64,000 bases of DNA from Effrenium voratum (lineage: Eukaryota > Sar > Dinophyceae > Suessiales > Symbiodiniaceae), in NCBI GenBank assembly GCA_963377175.1, contig CAUJNA010001724.1, positions 486,001 to 550,000 of the forward strand, in the 5' to 3' direction. Below the pieces are notes generated by a model. That model saw only the letters and a list, made by a program, of their open reading frames with translations. It was not told the DNA's origin and did no database searches. The position numbers and the translations under genes are program-made. Positions 41,681-52,462 of the stretch are shown here, in pieces. Every line of letters begins with the position of its first letter. Within the stretch, counting starts at the first letter, position 1.

Positions 41681-41797
41681 CTAGGTCCCCCAGTGCCCTG
41701 TCTCACCCCTTTTTTGGGGGAGGGTTCCTCTACTAAAATCGACAAAGCAAAAGGGTGGGTAGCCTTATATGTTCAATCCTCTCTACTGCAGGACCTA
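41681..41797 (+). repeat. MITE-like family D copy
   Basis: CTAGGTCCCCCAGTGCCC to CTCTACTGCAGGACCTA; one mismatch in the right arm. Confidence 0.75.
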
Positions 41798-42155
41798 CTT
41801 ACTTGCCCAAAGCAAATCGACCTTTTGACCTTTTAGTTTTCCGGGTTTGGTCTAGTTTTAGTCATTCCAAAAGGTTAACCACTTTTAAATACAGTTCCCC
41901 TAGTTTGACCTTTTGACCTTTTAGTTTTAGTTCTTTTCAGGTCCGAACTGGGCTACTGGAGGACCCTTTTATGTTCAGGTCCTTTGGGCAGCTGAGCAAG
42001 GGTTAACCGGCCAAAATTTGATGTCCGGATCCTGGCAGCTGATATGGACGAAGGGGCACTCCGGGTGAAAGCCAAGTCCCTGCGGCTTACAAAGGCCTAG
42101 CTGAACATCAACTGGAGCTTCTGAACTAGGGATCAACTCGATCAACTCGAGCTAG

Positions 42156-45100
42156 GAGCCCTTGATGGGCCGCGATCCCCGCTGCGCGGTGCTGCACCTG
42201 GGCAACGGCAACTCGCCTCTGCCTGAGGAGCCAAGCGTTCACAAGCGTTCGTCATGGGTCAAACTGGGTACCCCAAAAAATGGAGGAGCAAAAAGCGCGC
42301 CTTGAAAAGGGCATGTCTTTCGTTGTAAGGTCAACTGGGTACCCAACAAAATGGAGGAGCCAAAAGCGCGCCCTTGGACAGCATGTCTTTCGTTATGTGT
42401 CAAAAGTGAGGGAGTCTGGGAGGGGTGTGGACCTGTGGACCCCCCAAGATTGGAGGTTTGGTTTTCCTCATGGGGCTACCGCCCTCAACAAAGCAGACAA
42501 GCACAGTTGGCATCTGCTATAAAATGGTTGCTCCAAAAATGCGCACATGACCATACATATCCATACCAGCTTTCAAGCAAAGTCTTTTCACCGTGACAAA
42601 TTTGAGGACAGCCCAATTCGGATGCGTATCAAAAGAGGTGACTCAAGTTGACTAAAGTGCTGTTGTCCTTTAGGTGAACATGGCGCCCTCAACAGGGCTC
42701 CTTAAAAGATACATGTTGCAACCATTTGAAACATGGTTTTTGAACACCAAATAAGGGGACACCACCATTTACAAGGCAATGTTCAGGTGTATAATGTAAG
42801 GATCCCTGCTCAAAATGCCACATTCGGCATGTTGCAAATGCCTGTGGTGGAGAGTGATGTATGAAGGGGTGTGCTCTCAATAATAAAGGGAACCTCATAC
42901 ATGTTCCCATGGAAAGAATGTTTGGAAGGAGGGCCCTGACGTTTTCTCGGGGATGGGTCGAGAAACGCCTGGATTGAACTTGTAGGCGCACGATCGCTCG
43001 GGCGTTTCCTTGCTATGGTGTAAGTTGGGGCAAATATGTGCGTCTTCGCAAAGCAGGGCAGATACCTCAGGTAGCAAATTAAGGCAGAAGGGTTGCAGAG
43101 CACGAACACTCATGGGGGCTGGGGGGGAGGGAGGGGGGGGGGAGGGAGCCCAAATAAGCCCTAAATAAGGCCTTAAGGGCTTATTTGGGCTCCCTCCCCC
43201 TCCCCCTCCCTCCCCCCCAGCCCCCATGAAACACCTTGTCCCTCCCAATACTAGCGGCAACCAAACCAAGATCAAGCCACTGGCGAAAGCCATCCCGGGG
43301 GAGATGCGTAGGCCTTCAATGTGGTGACTTCAGCAAGTGCAGACCAAGGAGGCGTAGAGGAAAGCAACCATGACTGGAGAAGGGAGCAGCTGAGGACGAG
43401 AAATGAATCAAGGCAAGAATCGACCAAGGATAAGATGAACGCAACAGAAATGGAAAAATAATTGGAACAAAAGAAAGAAAAGAGCAAGGAAAGATGCAGA
43501 AGAATGCGGGAGAAGGAGGAGTGACAAGAACCAATGCGTGGCAGCAGCAGGCGTGTTTAGACACTTCAGCGCAAATAGTTTAGGGGGAGAGGGCAGGTAG
43601 GCGAGGTGAAATGTTCAACGCGGCCAGAAACCACAGAAATGTGAGGAAGAAAGCAACAAGCATTCTCTAAGCAACAGGGGGGGGGGTGTCTTTTTTTTTT
43701 TGACATTTTTGGACCCTGGGGGTGGCTTGAACGGGGAAGCCAAAGGAAAGTCCTTCAATTTCGCCGGTTTCGCTATGCATTGAACGTAGCTGACATCGTC
43801 AATGTTTGTCCCTTTCACTCGGCCAAAGTCGTAACGCTGGCAGGTTGGATCAGTTTGGCAAACCCGAGGGACGGCGCCTCATAAAATTGAATCTATGCAG
43901 TCTTGGCCATTTACTTGATCAGAGTTCGCTTAGAGAGTGTGTGAGTCTGTGAGGTGCGCTTTTCTCTTTGGTTCAAAGGGACGCCACATGCAAAACCTCC
44001 AGTTTGGGGGCCTCCCCGTTTTCACGCATTCCCATGTAGAGCGTTTGCCGGCTGAGTTTGTTGCCACTGCAGGAGATGTTTGACGCTGGCTACAAGGACC
44101 AGACCGCCGTTGATATATCCGAGGCACTCCGAACGTAAATCGAAGGCTGAATTGAACGAGCCCAAGGTGAAGCGTAGTCAAAGAGGCGTTGCTTGAGGTT
44201 TGTCTTGGGCAGATGTTGAACAGCTGCAGGCGGGTTTTGCCACATGCTGCCCCCACAGATTGCTCGGGTGCATGCTTTGATGTTTGTTTAGACTTGCCAT
44301 TTTGACGTTCCTGGTTGCTCCAAAGGATACATTACCAAAAGAAGACACGCCCTTTTGCCAGACCCTGTTCTGATACGTCACTGCAATGAGAAGGCCAACC
44401 AGGAGTCAGGAGTACGCAACCCTCATCCAGCAGAACGAAACCCGAGCCACAATCAGACGGGGAGAAGGCAAAACCTGCCAGAAATCGATCGGACAGGCAC
44501 CGCCATCAATAGGCGTGGATATCCACCCGCTTGATTTTCTGGGTACATACCCAAGATTCTAAGATGTTGATCATGGCCCATTGGGCTTCCGTTCAAATAC
44601 TAATCTCATATCTATATCTATATCTGTATGTACATATGCAAGGGAACACTTTCCAATTGAGGCTGCTTCCTCCTCTCCAAAAGCGCTGCGTGTCATCGCC
44701 CACAGGCAGCAACTTTGCACATGGCAGCGCGTAATCGCTCGGGACCCCAGCATCACATTGACATAAGCAAACTGCTTCCTGGCATCCGCATGGCTGAGCA
44801 TTCGCTTTAACGCGCGTTTCGAGAGAGACATCGTAAAGAATGGGAACGGTGTGTTTAATAGTGACAGGGCGGTCACGCCTCTGCTACTTCGTCTGAAAGC
44901 GGACAGCGTTTGTACGGATGCCTATGGGTTTTAGTTGGCATTTTCCTGCTGCGATACATGACTTTAGCCCACCATCTACCGGCTCCGCAATCCCTGAGGA
45001 AATAGACTACAGTAAAAAGTTGGTACCCTTATTTTCTCCTCTCTACTGGAGGACCTAGGCATTCGCTTCAAAGGTCCCTTTGCGCCCGCTCCGCTTTTTT

Positions 45101-47410
45101 TCTGAGGACAACGGGCATCCATCCGATGGATTACTGCAGACTGCCGGAACTTGATTCAGATTCCGAGCGACCACTACCCCTTGGTGGTGGCCCCTTGCCT
45201 CGCAATTGGTTTTCGAGTGCCGCACTCGATGCAAAGGTCTCACTGTGGACTTGCGAAATCCTCAATTCGGACCACCCAGAAAAAAAGCCCCGGGGTGATG
45301 TGCTTTCCCAGTAAATGCCAAAAAACGTTCTGGTTTGGGTGTTGGTTTCAAAGTGGTGCGAACGGACTTTGCAACCAGCCGCAGTATCATGCATCTTTTC
45401 CTGTGCCTCTGCGCCAGGGTTGTGGGATCGATCAAGGGGTTTATCCCCACTTCTGTGATAGGGAATCTCCCCCTTTATGTGGGGAGTTAGTCTTTGGGAA
45501 GCCCTTTTTCAGGGCTCCTTAAAAGATACATTTTGCCATTTGAAACATGTTCAATTTGAAACATGTTTTGTTCCACCAAAATCAAGGGAAGCCACCATTT
45601 ACAAGGCAAAGTTCAGGTGTATAATGTAAGGATCCCTGTTTTTGGTGTATTACAGAAGTGGTCATTTCCCACAGCTCTGCTCTGCACCGTTCCGAGGACA
45701 AGAGCACATTGGACGCATTCTTTTGCCAGAGGCCGAGCTACTGGTCAGGCTTCACAAAAATGGGCCCGTTTCAAGGCGGAACAACAAAGCGCATCTTGAT
45801 AACCTGTCATGTGGCCAGGGCAATGTTCAGGCGTGCCCAATACCGGGAAAAAAAACACAAAACACAACAGCGGCCCCTAAATTATACCACTTCACTTTGG
45901 AAACAAGCAACGTGTGGATGATGTCCAGTGCAAGAAGCCCTTTGCCCTAGCTGATGAGTTTCCCCAAACCCCTAAGCACTTCAAGGGGCAGTTACCATGG
46001 TTTCCAAAGTGGGTTATAGCCAGGCTTACTAGCCACTTACTAAGTGCCCTGCCCCTTAAAGTACCCACCCCCTGAAAAATGAAATTGGGGGAAGGGGGTG
46101 TTAATTCTGGACATCCATTTCTGGTTGCATTTTCCCTTTTATTGGGAAGATGATAGATAAATGGAATTGGGGGCCCACCCCCCTCCCCCCTACGGCAGGG
46201 GGGATGTTGGAGGTTCTCTCACATTTTAGGCGCTGGTCGTAGCCAAGGCAACGACCAGCACGCGCTTGCGATCATGGAGTTCCTTAAGGAGGCGAGTGCC
46301 GCGCGGCTTCTGAGGGAAGGAGTCCGCTGCTTGTGTTTCCGTCAAGTTTCTTTCCCTTCCTAGGTCCCCCAGTAGTGCCCTTTCTCACCCTTGTTGGGAG
46401 GGTTCCCCTGTTAAAATAGACGACAGAAAAAATGGGTACCCTTATTCTAACCTCTCTACTGGAGGACCTAGTTTGGATGTCTTCTCTTATCTTCTGGACA
46501 CCCCCAAAATCAAGCTGGCGACAGGGCAGCCGAGAGGAGTTGCCAGAGAGGACGTTGAGAGAGAGGGGCCGGGTGTGCTTCGAGTTAATCTCGGCCGTGT
46601 CCTGTCGGATCAATGGAAAGTTGCTTGCGTCGAAAGCAATATGGCTGTGGGTCAAAACCAACGGTACCATTTTGGGGTAGGTGCACCACCAATTTTAAGT
46701 CTATTTTAGTGGGGATTGGGATGTTCACTGGGGGTACGGGCTTTTGACCCATGGCCATATTTATTCATGAGCATCTTTGTTGAAGGGGCCCTTGTCAAGG
46801 AGCGATGGAGCAGAGGGGGTAATTGGGACCTTCACTTGGGACTATCATTTACGCATTTGGCCCGCAGTGGTCCAAGGTCAAGGTGAATGTTTGGTTGGTC
46901 ATTTTTCGCGCAACTGATCCCGTGGCACGAACCCACTTAGGCCGCTGTTGGAAACATCCACTTTAGGCGTTCCCATTGCTCCCCCCTTCTGGAGACAAAC
47001 ACGTTGCTTTTTGATTCAAAGGTTTGCCAGCCTGCTTAAGGATCGCGGGTCATGTATGGAGGGGTTCTCCCATGAAGGGAACCTCCCCCAGTTGCAGCGC
47101 CATCCATTTTCCGATGTTGTTCAGTGTGGGCTCCAAAACGAACAAAGAAGGCAAGCCCCAAGCCCCAAACATAAGATCCCTCTCTCCTACATGGCTCACC
47201 TGAGCAATTGGGCACCTGGTACGAGTTCCATTTGTTAGTACAGGAACGAAGGTATGAAAGTGGCGGTGGCTGCCCCCTCACCCCACGTTGAATCGGTTTG
47301 GGGGCCGCGGGGGAGGGTGAAAAGTTGCCGATCGCTGACCGCAGGCCTATCGCGTCACTGCAACGGGGGGCACCTTTGTCTCAGTGGGCCACCCAGATAC
47401 CCAGGTTGAG
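42156..47410 (+). CDS. METTL13-like class I methyltransferase, internal exons
   Basis: Six in-frame exons: 42156-42227, 44073-44134, 44230-44290, 45697-45724, 46230-46291 and 47345-47410. They join to a class I SAM methyltransferase core of the METTL13/EEF1A-methyltransferase type. Motif I is VLHLGNGNSPLPEE; then MFDAGYKDQTAVDIS (acidic residue that binds the SAM ribose); then CFDVCLDKSTLDAFFC (the DKGTLDA motif of the family); then HALAIMEFLKEAYRV and TGGTFVSVGHPDT. Donors are GA, GT, GA, GC, GC and GA; acceptors are AG before G. The third exon is the least certain: an alternative acceptor at 44210 would pair with an earlier donor. I found neither the N-terminal exon(s) before 42156 nor the C-terminal exon(s) after 47410, so the gene is partial as annotated. 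The family normally methylates protein, notably eEF1A; the substrate here is inferred. Confidence 0.7.
42694..42807 (+). repeat. MITE-like family E copy
   Basis: AGGGCTCCTTAAAAGATAC to TAAGGATCCCT, about 90% like the copy at 39948. Confidence 0.8.
43111..43228 (+). repeat. Large G-rich/C-rich palindrome
   Basis: Arms 43111-43164 and 43173-43228 are inverse complements over about 54 bases with a few mismatches; loop about 8 nt. Left arm CATGGGGGCTGGGGGGGAGG..., right arm ending CCCCCAGCCCCCATG. It lies in an intron of the METTL13-like gene. The long G runs could form quadruplexes, the whole a cruciform. Confidence 0.9.
45511..45637 (+). repeat. MITE-like family E copy
   Basis: Same ends as the other two; slightly longer through an internal duplication of TTTGAAACATGTT. 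It lies 59 bp upstream of an exon of the METTL13-like gene. Confidence 0.8.
46360..46471 (+). repeat. MITE-like family D, reference copy
   Basis: 112 bp with terminal inverted repeats CTAGGTCCCCCAGTAG and CTACTGGAGGACCTAG, internal TTCCCCTGTTAAAATAGACG and GGTACCCTTATTCTAACC. The terminal CTAG may include a target duplication. Other copies: 38686-38794, 39769-39879, 40823-41034, 41681-41797, 45000-45059 (partial), 47500-47611, 53672-53741 (partial) and 57805-57920. Confidence 0.85.
46639..46761 (+). repeat. MITE-like family F, reference copy
   Basis: About 122 bp with inverted ends AATATGGCTGTGGGTCAAAA and TTTTGACCCATGGCCATATT, core TTTTAGTGGGGATTGGGATG then TTCACTGGGGGTACGG. Other copies: 30466-30545 (partial), 33230-33357, 35405-35522, 54521-54630 and 54952-55029 (internal deletion). 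Confidence 0.85.
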
Positions 47411-47499
47411 GAGTCTCGCTGATCACTCGTCGGGGAGATCCCTTCCAAAATTTGCGCGTTTTGGACTTGAGTCCTTTTTTGGGTGTGGACCATATTAGT

Positions 47500-47611
47500 C
47501 TACCCCAGTAGTGCCCTTTCTCGCCCTTTTTTGGGGGAGAGTTCCCCTACTTAAGTAGACTGCAGAAAGAAGTTGGTACCCTCATTTTAACCTCTCTACT
47601 GGAGGACCTAG
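47500..47611 (+). repeat. MITE-like family D copy
   Basis: TACCCCAGTAGTGCCC to CTCTACTGGAGGACCTAG. It ends about 8 bp from the left terminal repeat of the Penelope-like element. Confidence 0.75.
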
Positions 47612-47619
47612 CGGTAAAC

Positions 47620-47810
47620 AACAATTGCTGCTGATGCCTTTTTTTTGACGTCAGAGCCCACGCGTGTGTGGCGCCACGGGCGCCTGGAGCGCCGGCCTAA
47701 ACCCTGACACTCAAGCCGAGCGGTGCAGAACCTGAAGGCAACAGGCACTGAGGGCGGCGCCACCTGAGACAAAACAGGGGGGCAAAGGGAAGATCCAAAA
47801 CCAAAAACCA
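47620..47810 (-). repeat. Terminal direct repeat of the Penelope-like element, short version
   Basis: ACAATTGCTGCTGATGC at one end, GGGGGGCAAAGGGAAGATCC near the other. It matches 52144-52462 with about 90% identity but lacks two internal stretches totalling about 130 bp. Confidence 0.8.
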
Positions 47811-48294
47811 AAAAAACACATCCCAAAAAAACGCCCCAAAACAAGAATCGCAGCAGGGTAACCAACCAGCTGCGCGCAAGCCCATAAGCAACATAAACAA
47901 AAAGGGGGGGTTGCATCAGTGGAGCGATACATCATAGCAGTGGTGGCAGCCCTAATGCCAAAGTGCAGAAAACCGTCAGACTGCCAGCCAGGAGCCAGAA
48001 ACTCTCTCCCCCAGCAAACATTGGAAAACACCGAGGCACTCACTAGGCTCAGGTGTGCTTGCAAGCTGCTGCCAGCCCAAGCATCGATAGTGCCAGTAAG
48101 TTTGTGCTCCCGCGCCCACAAGATCCACCAAGCATCTGCCCATCGTGCCCATCTGCACACTATCTTTGGAAGGATAGTCTCGCACGCACATGCTGCTGGG
48201 AAAACCCACGACAAAACCAACCCCAGCGCCAGCCCAAGTGCTGTCCAGGCCAGAGCCCTGCAAGCTCAGAAAGCTCCCGGCACCGCCTCTCGCA

Positions 48295-49103
48295 TCACTG
48301 CAGTCTTTTGGCTACAGCAGCAGTCTTTCGGGCGGGGATGCTGTCCTCTGCAAGCTTAGTAGCAAGGAACTCCTCGAGGAGGGCCAGCGTCTTTTGCTGC
48401 AACTGTTCCTCGGCATCCTGCCAGGCGTGGACAGAGCGCATGTCCAAGAGCTGGACTGGCTCGCCCCGGTGGACGAATGTGATCTGCATGCCCTGGCACT
48501 GGTTCGCTGAAGTGGTCTTGGCAGGCGTGGAAGGGCCCATTGCAGCTTGCTCCGGAGTTTGCGGATCTCGCTCACAAGCTTGTCCTCAGTGCTCTGCGCA
48601 TGTTCCTGCTTCTGCTTTCTTTGCTTCCGGGATTGCTTCCTGGCGCCGGAGGACGAAGTGGAAGAAGACGGAAAAGAAGAGGTGGAGGACCGCCTCTTCT
48701 TTTTCTTTGCCTTCTTCCTCTTGTCGGTGTAGTAGCGCGACTTTGCGCCAGGATCTTCCTTTTGCTGGTGGCGGGACCTGCCCCGTCTCCGTCTGTCTTT
48801 GTCATGGGAGTGGCCACGGCTTTTTCCTTGCTTGTCATCACCCATGGCAATCTCAAGCCGGACCGCTTGCGGGGCTTGGTTGTGGCCGCCGCCGTGGAAA
48901 TCGTTTGCCGATCGATGGGGAGCAGTGTAATCGCGGTAGCCTCTGCCTCCTCCATGTCGACCGGCTACAACGAAGTTGAAGAAGCAGCACGCAAGGAATA
49001 TTTGCCACAAGGCCGCCATGAGAAACACAAGTAAAGCAAAGGCTGAAGGCTGAAAGATCTTGGGCACAGAAAACCTGCGCAGGCACACGGCGACTTGCTT
49101 CAC
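48295..49103 (-). pseudogene. Basic coiled-coil ORF of the Penelope-like element
   Basis: The frame at 48312-49103 has a Met at MGDDKQGK near 48845, then a long Lys/Arg/Ser-rich stretch (KRKKAKKKKRRS) and the start of a coiled coil (STEDKLVSEIRKLRSKLQ). The reading continues in the other minus frame at 48295-48540 (EEQLQQKTLALLEEF). Basic plus coiled coil suggests an ORF1-type nucleic-acid-binding protein. Sitting after the RT, it may belong to a tandem copy, which is common in these elements. Confidence 0.45.
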
Positions 49104-50479
49104 ATGTCAAGGCCGCAGCAAGAGTGGAACGCAGGCACCAAGATCTTTGCTTGAAAGGCAGGGGCGCGTCTTGCTGCCTGGTACACGGTCTTTCGCAAAT
49201 GCTTCTTTTTCGAGCCACCCCGCAGGAAATCGCAGAAAAAACGGATCATGGCAACGGCTGTGTCTTCTGCTGTTAGCTGCATGTCGCGCCACCGAGTTAG
49301 ACGGCCCAAGGGGACACACAATGCGTATCGTTTGTTTGCCGTCCATCGGGGGCGCGGCAAGAAGGTCTTGTGACGGGGGCCCCGATGCAAGCTGGGAGAG
49401 GAGATTTCAATGCCCAACCAGGCCAGTTCCCTTGCAGCTGACAGCAATTGGACCTGAAAAGGGACTGAGTACACAGCTGGGATACCTGCTTGTAGGCATG
49501 TTGCACACAAGGCACGGCTGATCCAAAGCACATCATCTACATATCTCCCTCGGGCTATCATGCGCGGTCTGGCCAGTGGTATCCTGCCTGTGCACGTCTG
49601 GTGACATCAACGGAGAAATTGTGTTCTTGCCACCCCAGAACGCAAGAGGCGGTTATCTTAGAAAGCAAGCCCCCAATTGGCAGTCGTGTGAAGGACCACA
49701 CACGGTCCCCTGTCCTTGCGTGTTTCGTGCTGCACGCAGCTGGAAAAAGCCAGAGCAAATCCCAGAGATGGAAAACACGGCAATTTTTGAGCGAACGATA
49801 AACACATCCTCCAAAGAAGGCATGTTTACCGCTTGCGACTGTGATTGCTGTCTCACCATCTTGTTGCGCAAGCCGAATTGCATTGTGAAGGGCTTCGCAA
49901 GCTGTTCGAGCTGACACCGCTTCAAGAAATTGCCCTGCGTCTGCTGCAATGCCCTGAAAAGGAAGGCATTGGTCACAGTTCTCTTGCTTCCTTCAGGGAC
50001 CAGATTTCGTTTGAACACAAGGTGCTTTTTACGAGAAAAGCCAACGCGCGCCCAGCACGTCGCCAGGCCCTTCGGCATGGCCACTTGCAATAGGACACTA
50101 TGCGGCGCATGCACGGATGCCTGCTTTGGTTGCACACGCGGCGTCCTGCTTGAAAGCACTTTGCCTTTATACTCGCATAGCAGTAAGGCAAGAGCCAATT
50201 CTGCCGCCTAACGCCAAATTGCCTGTGCAACGACACGGGGCTGAACACTGTGAGCAAAGCAACTCGCCATGAGTTGGCATCAGCTGTGGTCCAGGTTGCA
50301 GAAGCTGAAGCGAACCATGCCATCATTAAGAAGTATGTGGCAAGTGGAACTTTCCACTTAAACTGCTTTTGCTTGTCGTCCAGGCAAATGATCTGGTTCT
50401 TCTTTATGGCAAACGGAGCAGTGGCCTTGTCATAGCCACGCCTGGCAAGTCTGCAGCGAAGAGGAAATTGCACTTGCAA
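49100..50479 (-). pseudogene. Reverse transcriptase of the Penelope-like element
   Basis: Three overlapping minus-strand frames carry RT motifs in the right order: LPYCYASIKAKC and CMRRIVSYCKWP (fingers, about 50190-50080), LPIGGLLSKITASCVLG (about 49690-49640), then RYVDDVLWISRALC with YVDD at 49532-49543, followed by a thumb-like region ending at 49100. At least two frameshifts separate them, so it is inactive. RT identity is from motif order, not alignment. Confidence 0.65.
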
Positions 50480-50979
50480 CCGGCTTGCAGCTGCTTGACA
50501 GACGCCACGCCCAAGCCTTCACGCACTGCTTGGCTGCGCGGACGTTTTCTTGACGCGATGGTCGAAGAGGGATTTGCCAATTGTGCTCAATCCGCTTTGC
50601 TGCGAGCAGCCAGAAATGGCAGCAGCTAAAGAGTTGTCATCACAATTTTGCAAGAGCGACCACTGAAAATCCTGGGCTCTGGCTGCGCAGTTTTGGAGGT
50701 CTGCAAAAGTGCTCTGTTTTCCAATGACAAGTTTTGTGCTGTGGCTGGCATATTGCTGCAAGGAGGCGTCCCAGTCTGAACACTGGCGCACTGCAAACCG
50801 GATAGCAGACCGAACTGCTGGCACAAAGGTTCTGTCCGGGGCTTTCACTCATATGCCCGTTGTCGGAGGGAGCCCCCTGAGACGAAGCAATTTGTCGATC
50901 TTTTCTTGCACAAGCATGCGGCGCCTGTGGCGAAGCCACGTGCGCCTTTTTTCCAAAGGCGAATTGCTGCGCACGAGCA

Positions 50980-52071
50980 CTAGCAAAAAACGCTGCTGGG
51001 GTGCTGAGGTAAAGCAGCGCCAATCGCCAATGTGAAGGGCTGTATATGTTGAACGGGCCACACTTGTTTGCCCGAGCCACCCGCAACTGAAGGGTGAAGC
51101 TGTATGCAGCCTTGAAGTTCAGCTGCTGGGCTTGGATGACATCGCTGTTCATGCAGGCGGCGATTGAAGGCAAGTGCCCCGTCCACTTGCTGAGCGCGCT
51201 TGTCAAACTGGCTTGCAGCAAATGCACCTTCAAAAGTGCCTTCGCGGACATGCACCCTCTGCAAGACCTTGGCGGCCGTTGCCGGGTTGTTGTTGAACCT
51301 CAGCTTGGTGTTTCCAGTGGTATTGGCAGGGGGGTTGTGGCAACGTATTTCCAATTGCTCTGCTGCATTCATCATGCTGGAAGGCCCTGCGCGGCAGATA
51401 AGGAAGCCTTGCGCGTGCCGGGCCGCCCTTCGAAAAAGGCTGTACTTTTTTAAGGAGGAGCCTTTCAAGCTGGGCCGCGCGACGTGCAACATGTGTTCCC
51501 ACCAGCGCTGCGCTGGACCTGGTGTGTGTAAACAGGAGCGTCTTTGCAGGGAGGCCACTCCAACATATCTGGTTGGGCCAAACCACTGGTAAAGTACGGA
51601 CGTGTTTTCCAACTCAGAACCATACACATGCGTAGATATGTCAGAGGCCGGGGCTGCAAGGAGTTGCATGTGCACTAATTCGTTCACTGCAAGGACCTTC
51701 TTGTCATGTCTTATCTGTGTGAAGGATTGTGGCCAGAAATCACTTCTCTGCTCCGAAGTCAAGAGTCGGCCAACTTGGTGGGACTGTTGCGTCCTTGCCA
51801 AGAGCCTATCAGCCACCATGAGCAAAGCTGCAGTTCCGACCTGCGCGCCAAGCTGTTTGACAGGAATGTCCAAGTCTGCGCGCAGATGGTCAGCAAGCCA
51901 AATTGCCTGCAGAAGTGCTCGGAGGGAGCATTGCACAGAAGGCCAGTGGCTGTGGTCCATGAATCCGCCATCCCAGAGCCAGAGCGCAAGTATCATTCGT
52001 TGGCTCGGGTCAGGGATTTGTGGACAAAATTGTCCATCCCGTTGACGGAAAAACGGGCACTGGGGCGTCAA
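50980..52071 (-). pseudogene. GIY-YIG endonuclease-like ORF of the Penelope-like element
   Basis: A 363-codon minus-strand frame. Residues 160-163 LYQW stand for GIY, 169-171 YVG for YIG, then QRWWEH (Arg189), and AEQLEIRCHNPPAN with Glu238 and Asn250 as the catalytic Glu and conserved Asn. The spacing fits the GIY-YIG fold, which nicks target DNA in Penelope-like elements. It is encoded upstream of the RT, so an N-terminal nuclease arrangement. The tail of about 90 residues is probably out of frame; the overlapping frame 50640-51251 looks more protein-like there. Confidence 0.6.
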
Positions 52072-52143
52072 GCCTCAGAGTCAAGCAGCACCGCTACCAA
52101 GTTAATGGCAATGCCTGGTGGCTTGGCCGGAAACGCTCCCGTA

Positions 52144-52462
52144 GCAACAATTGCTGCTGATGCTTCTTTTTGAAGTCAGAGCCCACGCGTGTGCGGCGCC
52201 ACGGGCTCCTTGAGCGCCGGCCTAAACCCTGACAGGTGAGATTCAAAAAACCTCTGCATCTGCTCAAGCCGAGAAATGCGGATCCAGCACAGGTTTGAAA
52301 CCGAGGAACGAAAGGGTACCACACGGTCCCCGAAACAAGAACAACACCGAGAAAAAACGGCAGGGCGAGCGGTGCAGAACCTGAAGGCAACAGGCACTGA
52401 GGGCGGCGCCACCTGAGACAAAACAGGGGGGCAAAGGGAAGCTCCAAAACCAAAAGCCAGAA
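52144..52462 (-). repeat. Terminal direct repeat of the Penelope-like element, long version
   Basis: Contains about 130 bp (roughly 52243-52370) absent from the copy at 47620-47810. This is the 5' repeat relative to the coding strand. Confidence 0.8.

Larger units (their letters stand above)
47620..52462 (-). mobile_element. Penelope-like retroelement, decayed
   Basis: Flanked by direct repeats (47620-47810 and 52144-52462) and, on the minus strand, carries a GIY-YIG nuclease-like frame followed by a reverse transcriptase with YVDD, then a basic coiled-coil frame. RT plus GIY-YIG with LTR-like direct repeats is the signature of Penelope-like elements. Several frameshifts interrupt the coding regions. 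It lies directly after the last METTL13-like exon found, so probably inside an intron or the 3' end of that gene. Confidence 0.65.

Noticed and set aside
42010..42100. Exon-like stretch reading FDVRILAADMDEGALRVKAK
   Set aside because: Attractive as an upstream METTL exon, but its frame does not connect to 42156 through a usable junction and it overlaps a repeat edge.
43111..43228. Palindrome considered as a transcription terminator
   Set aside because: Nuclear dinoflagellate context, inside an intron, with no U-tract; better treated as a structural repeat.
46540..46640. Stretch reading VLRVNLGRVLSDQWKVACVE
   Set aside because: Resembles a methyltransferase C-terminus, but lies before the exon at 47345 and runs into a family F element, so it cannot be placed colinearly.
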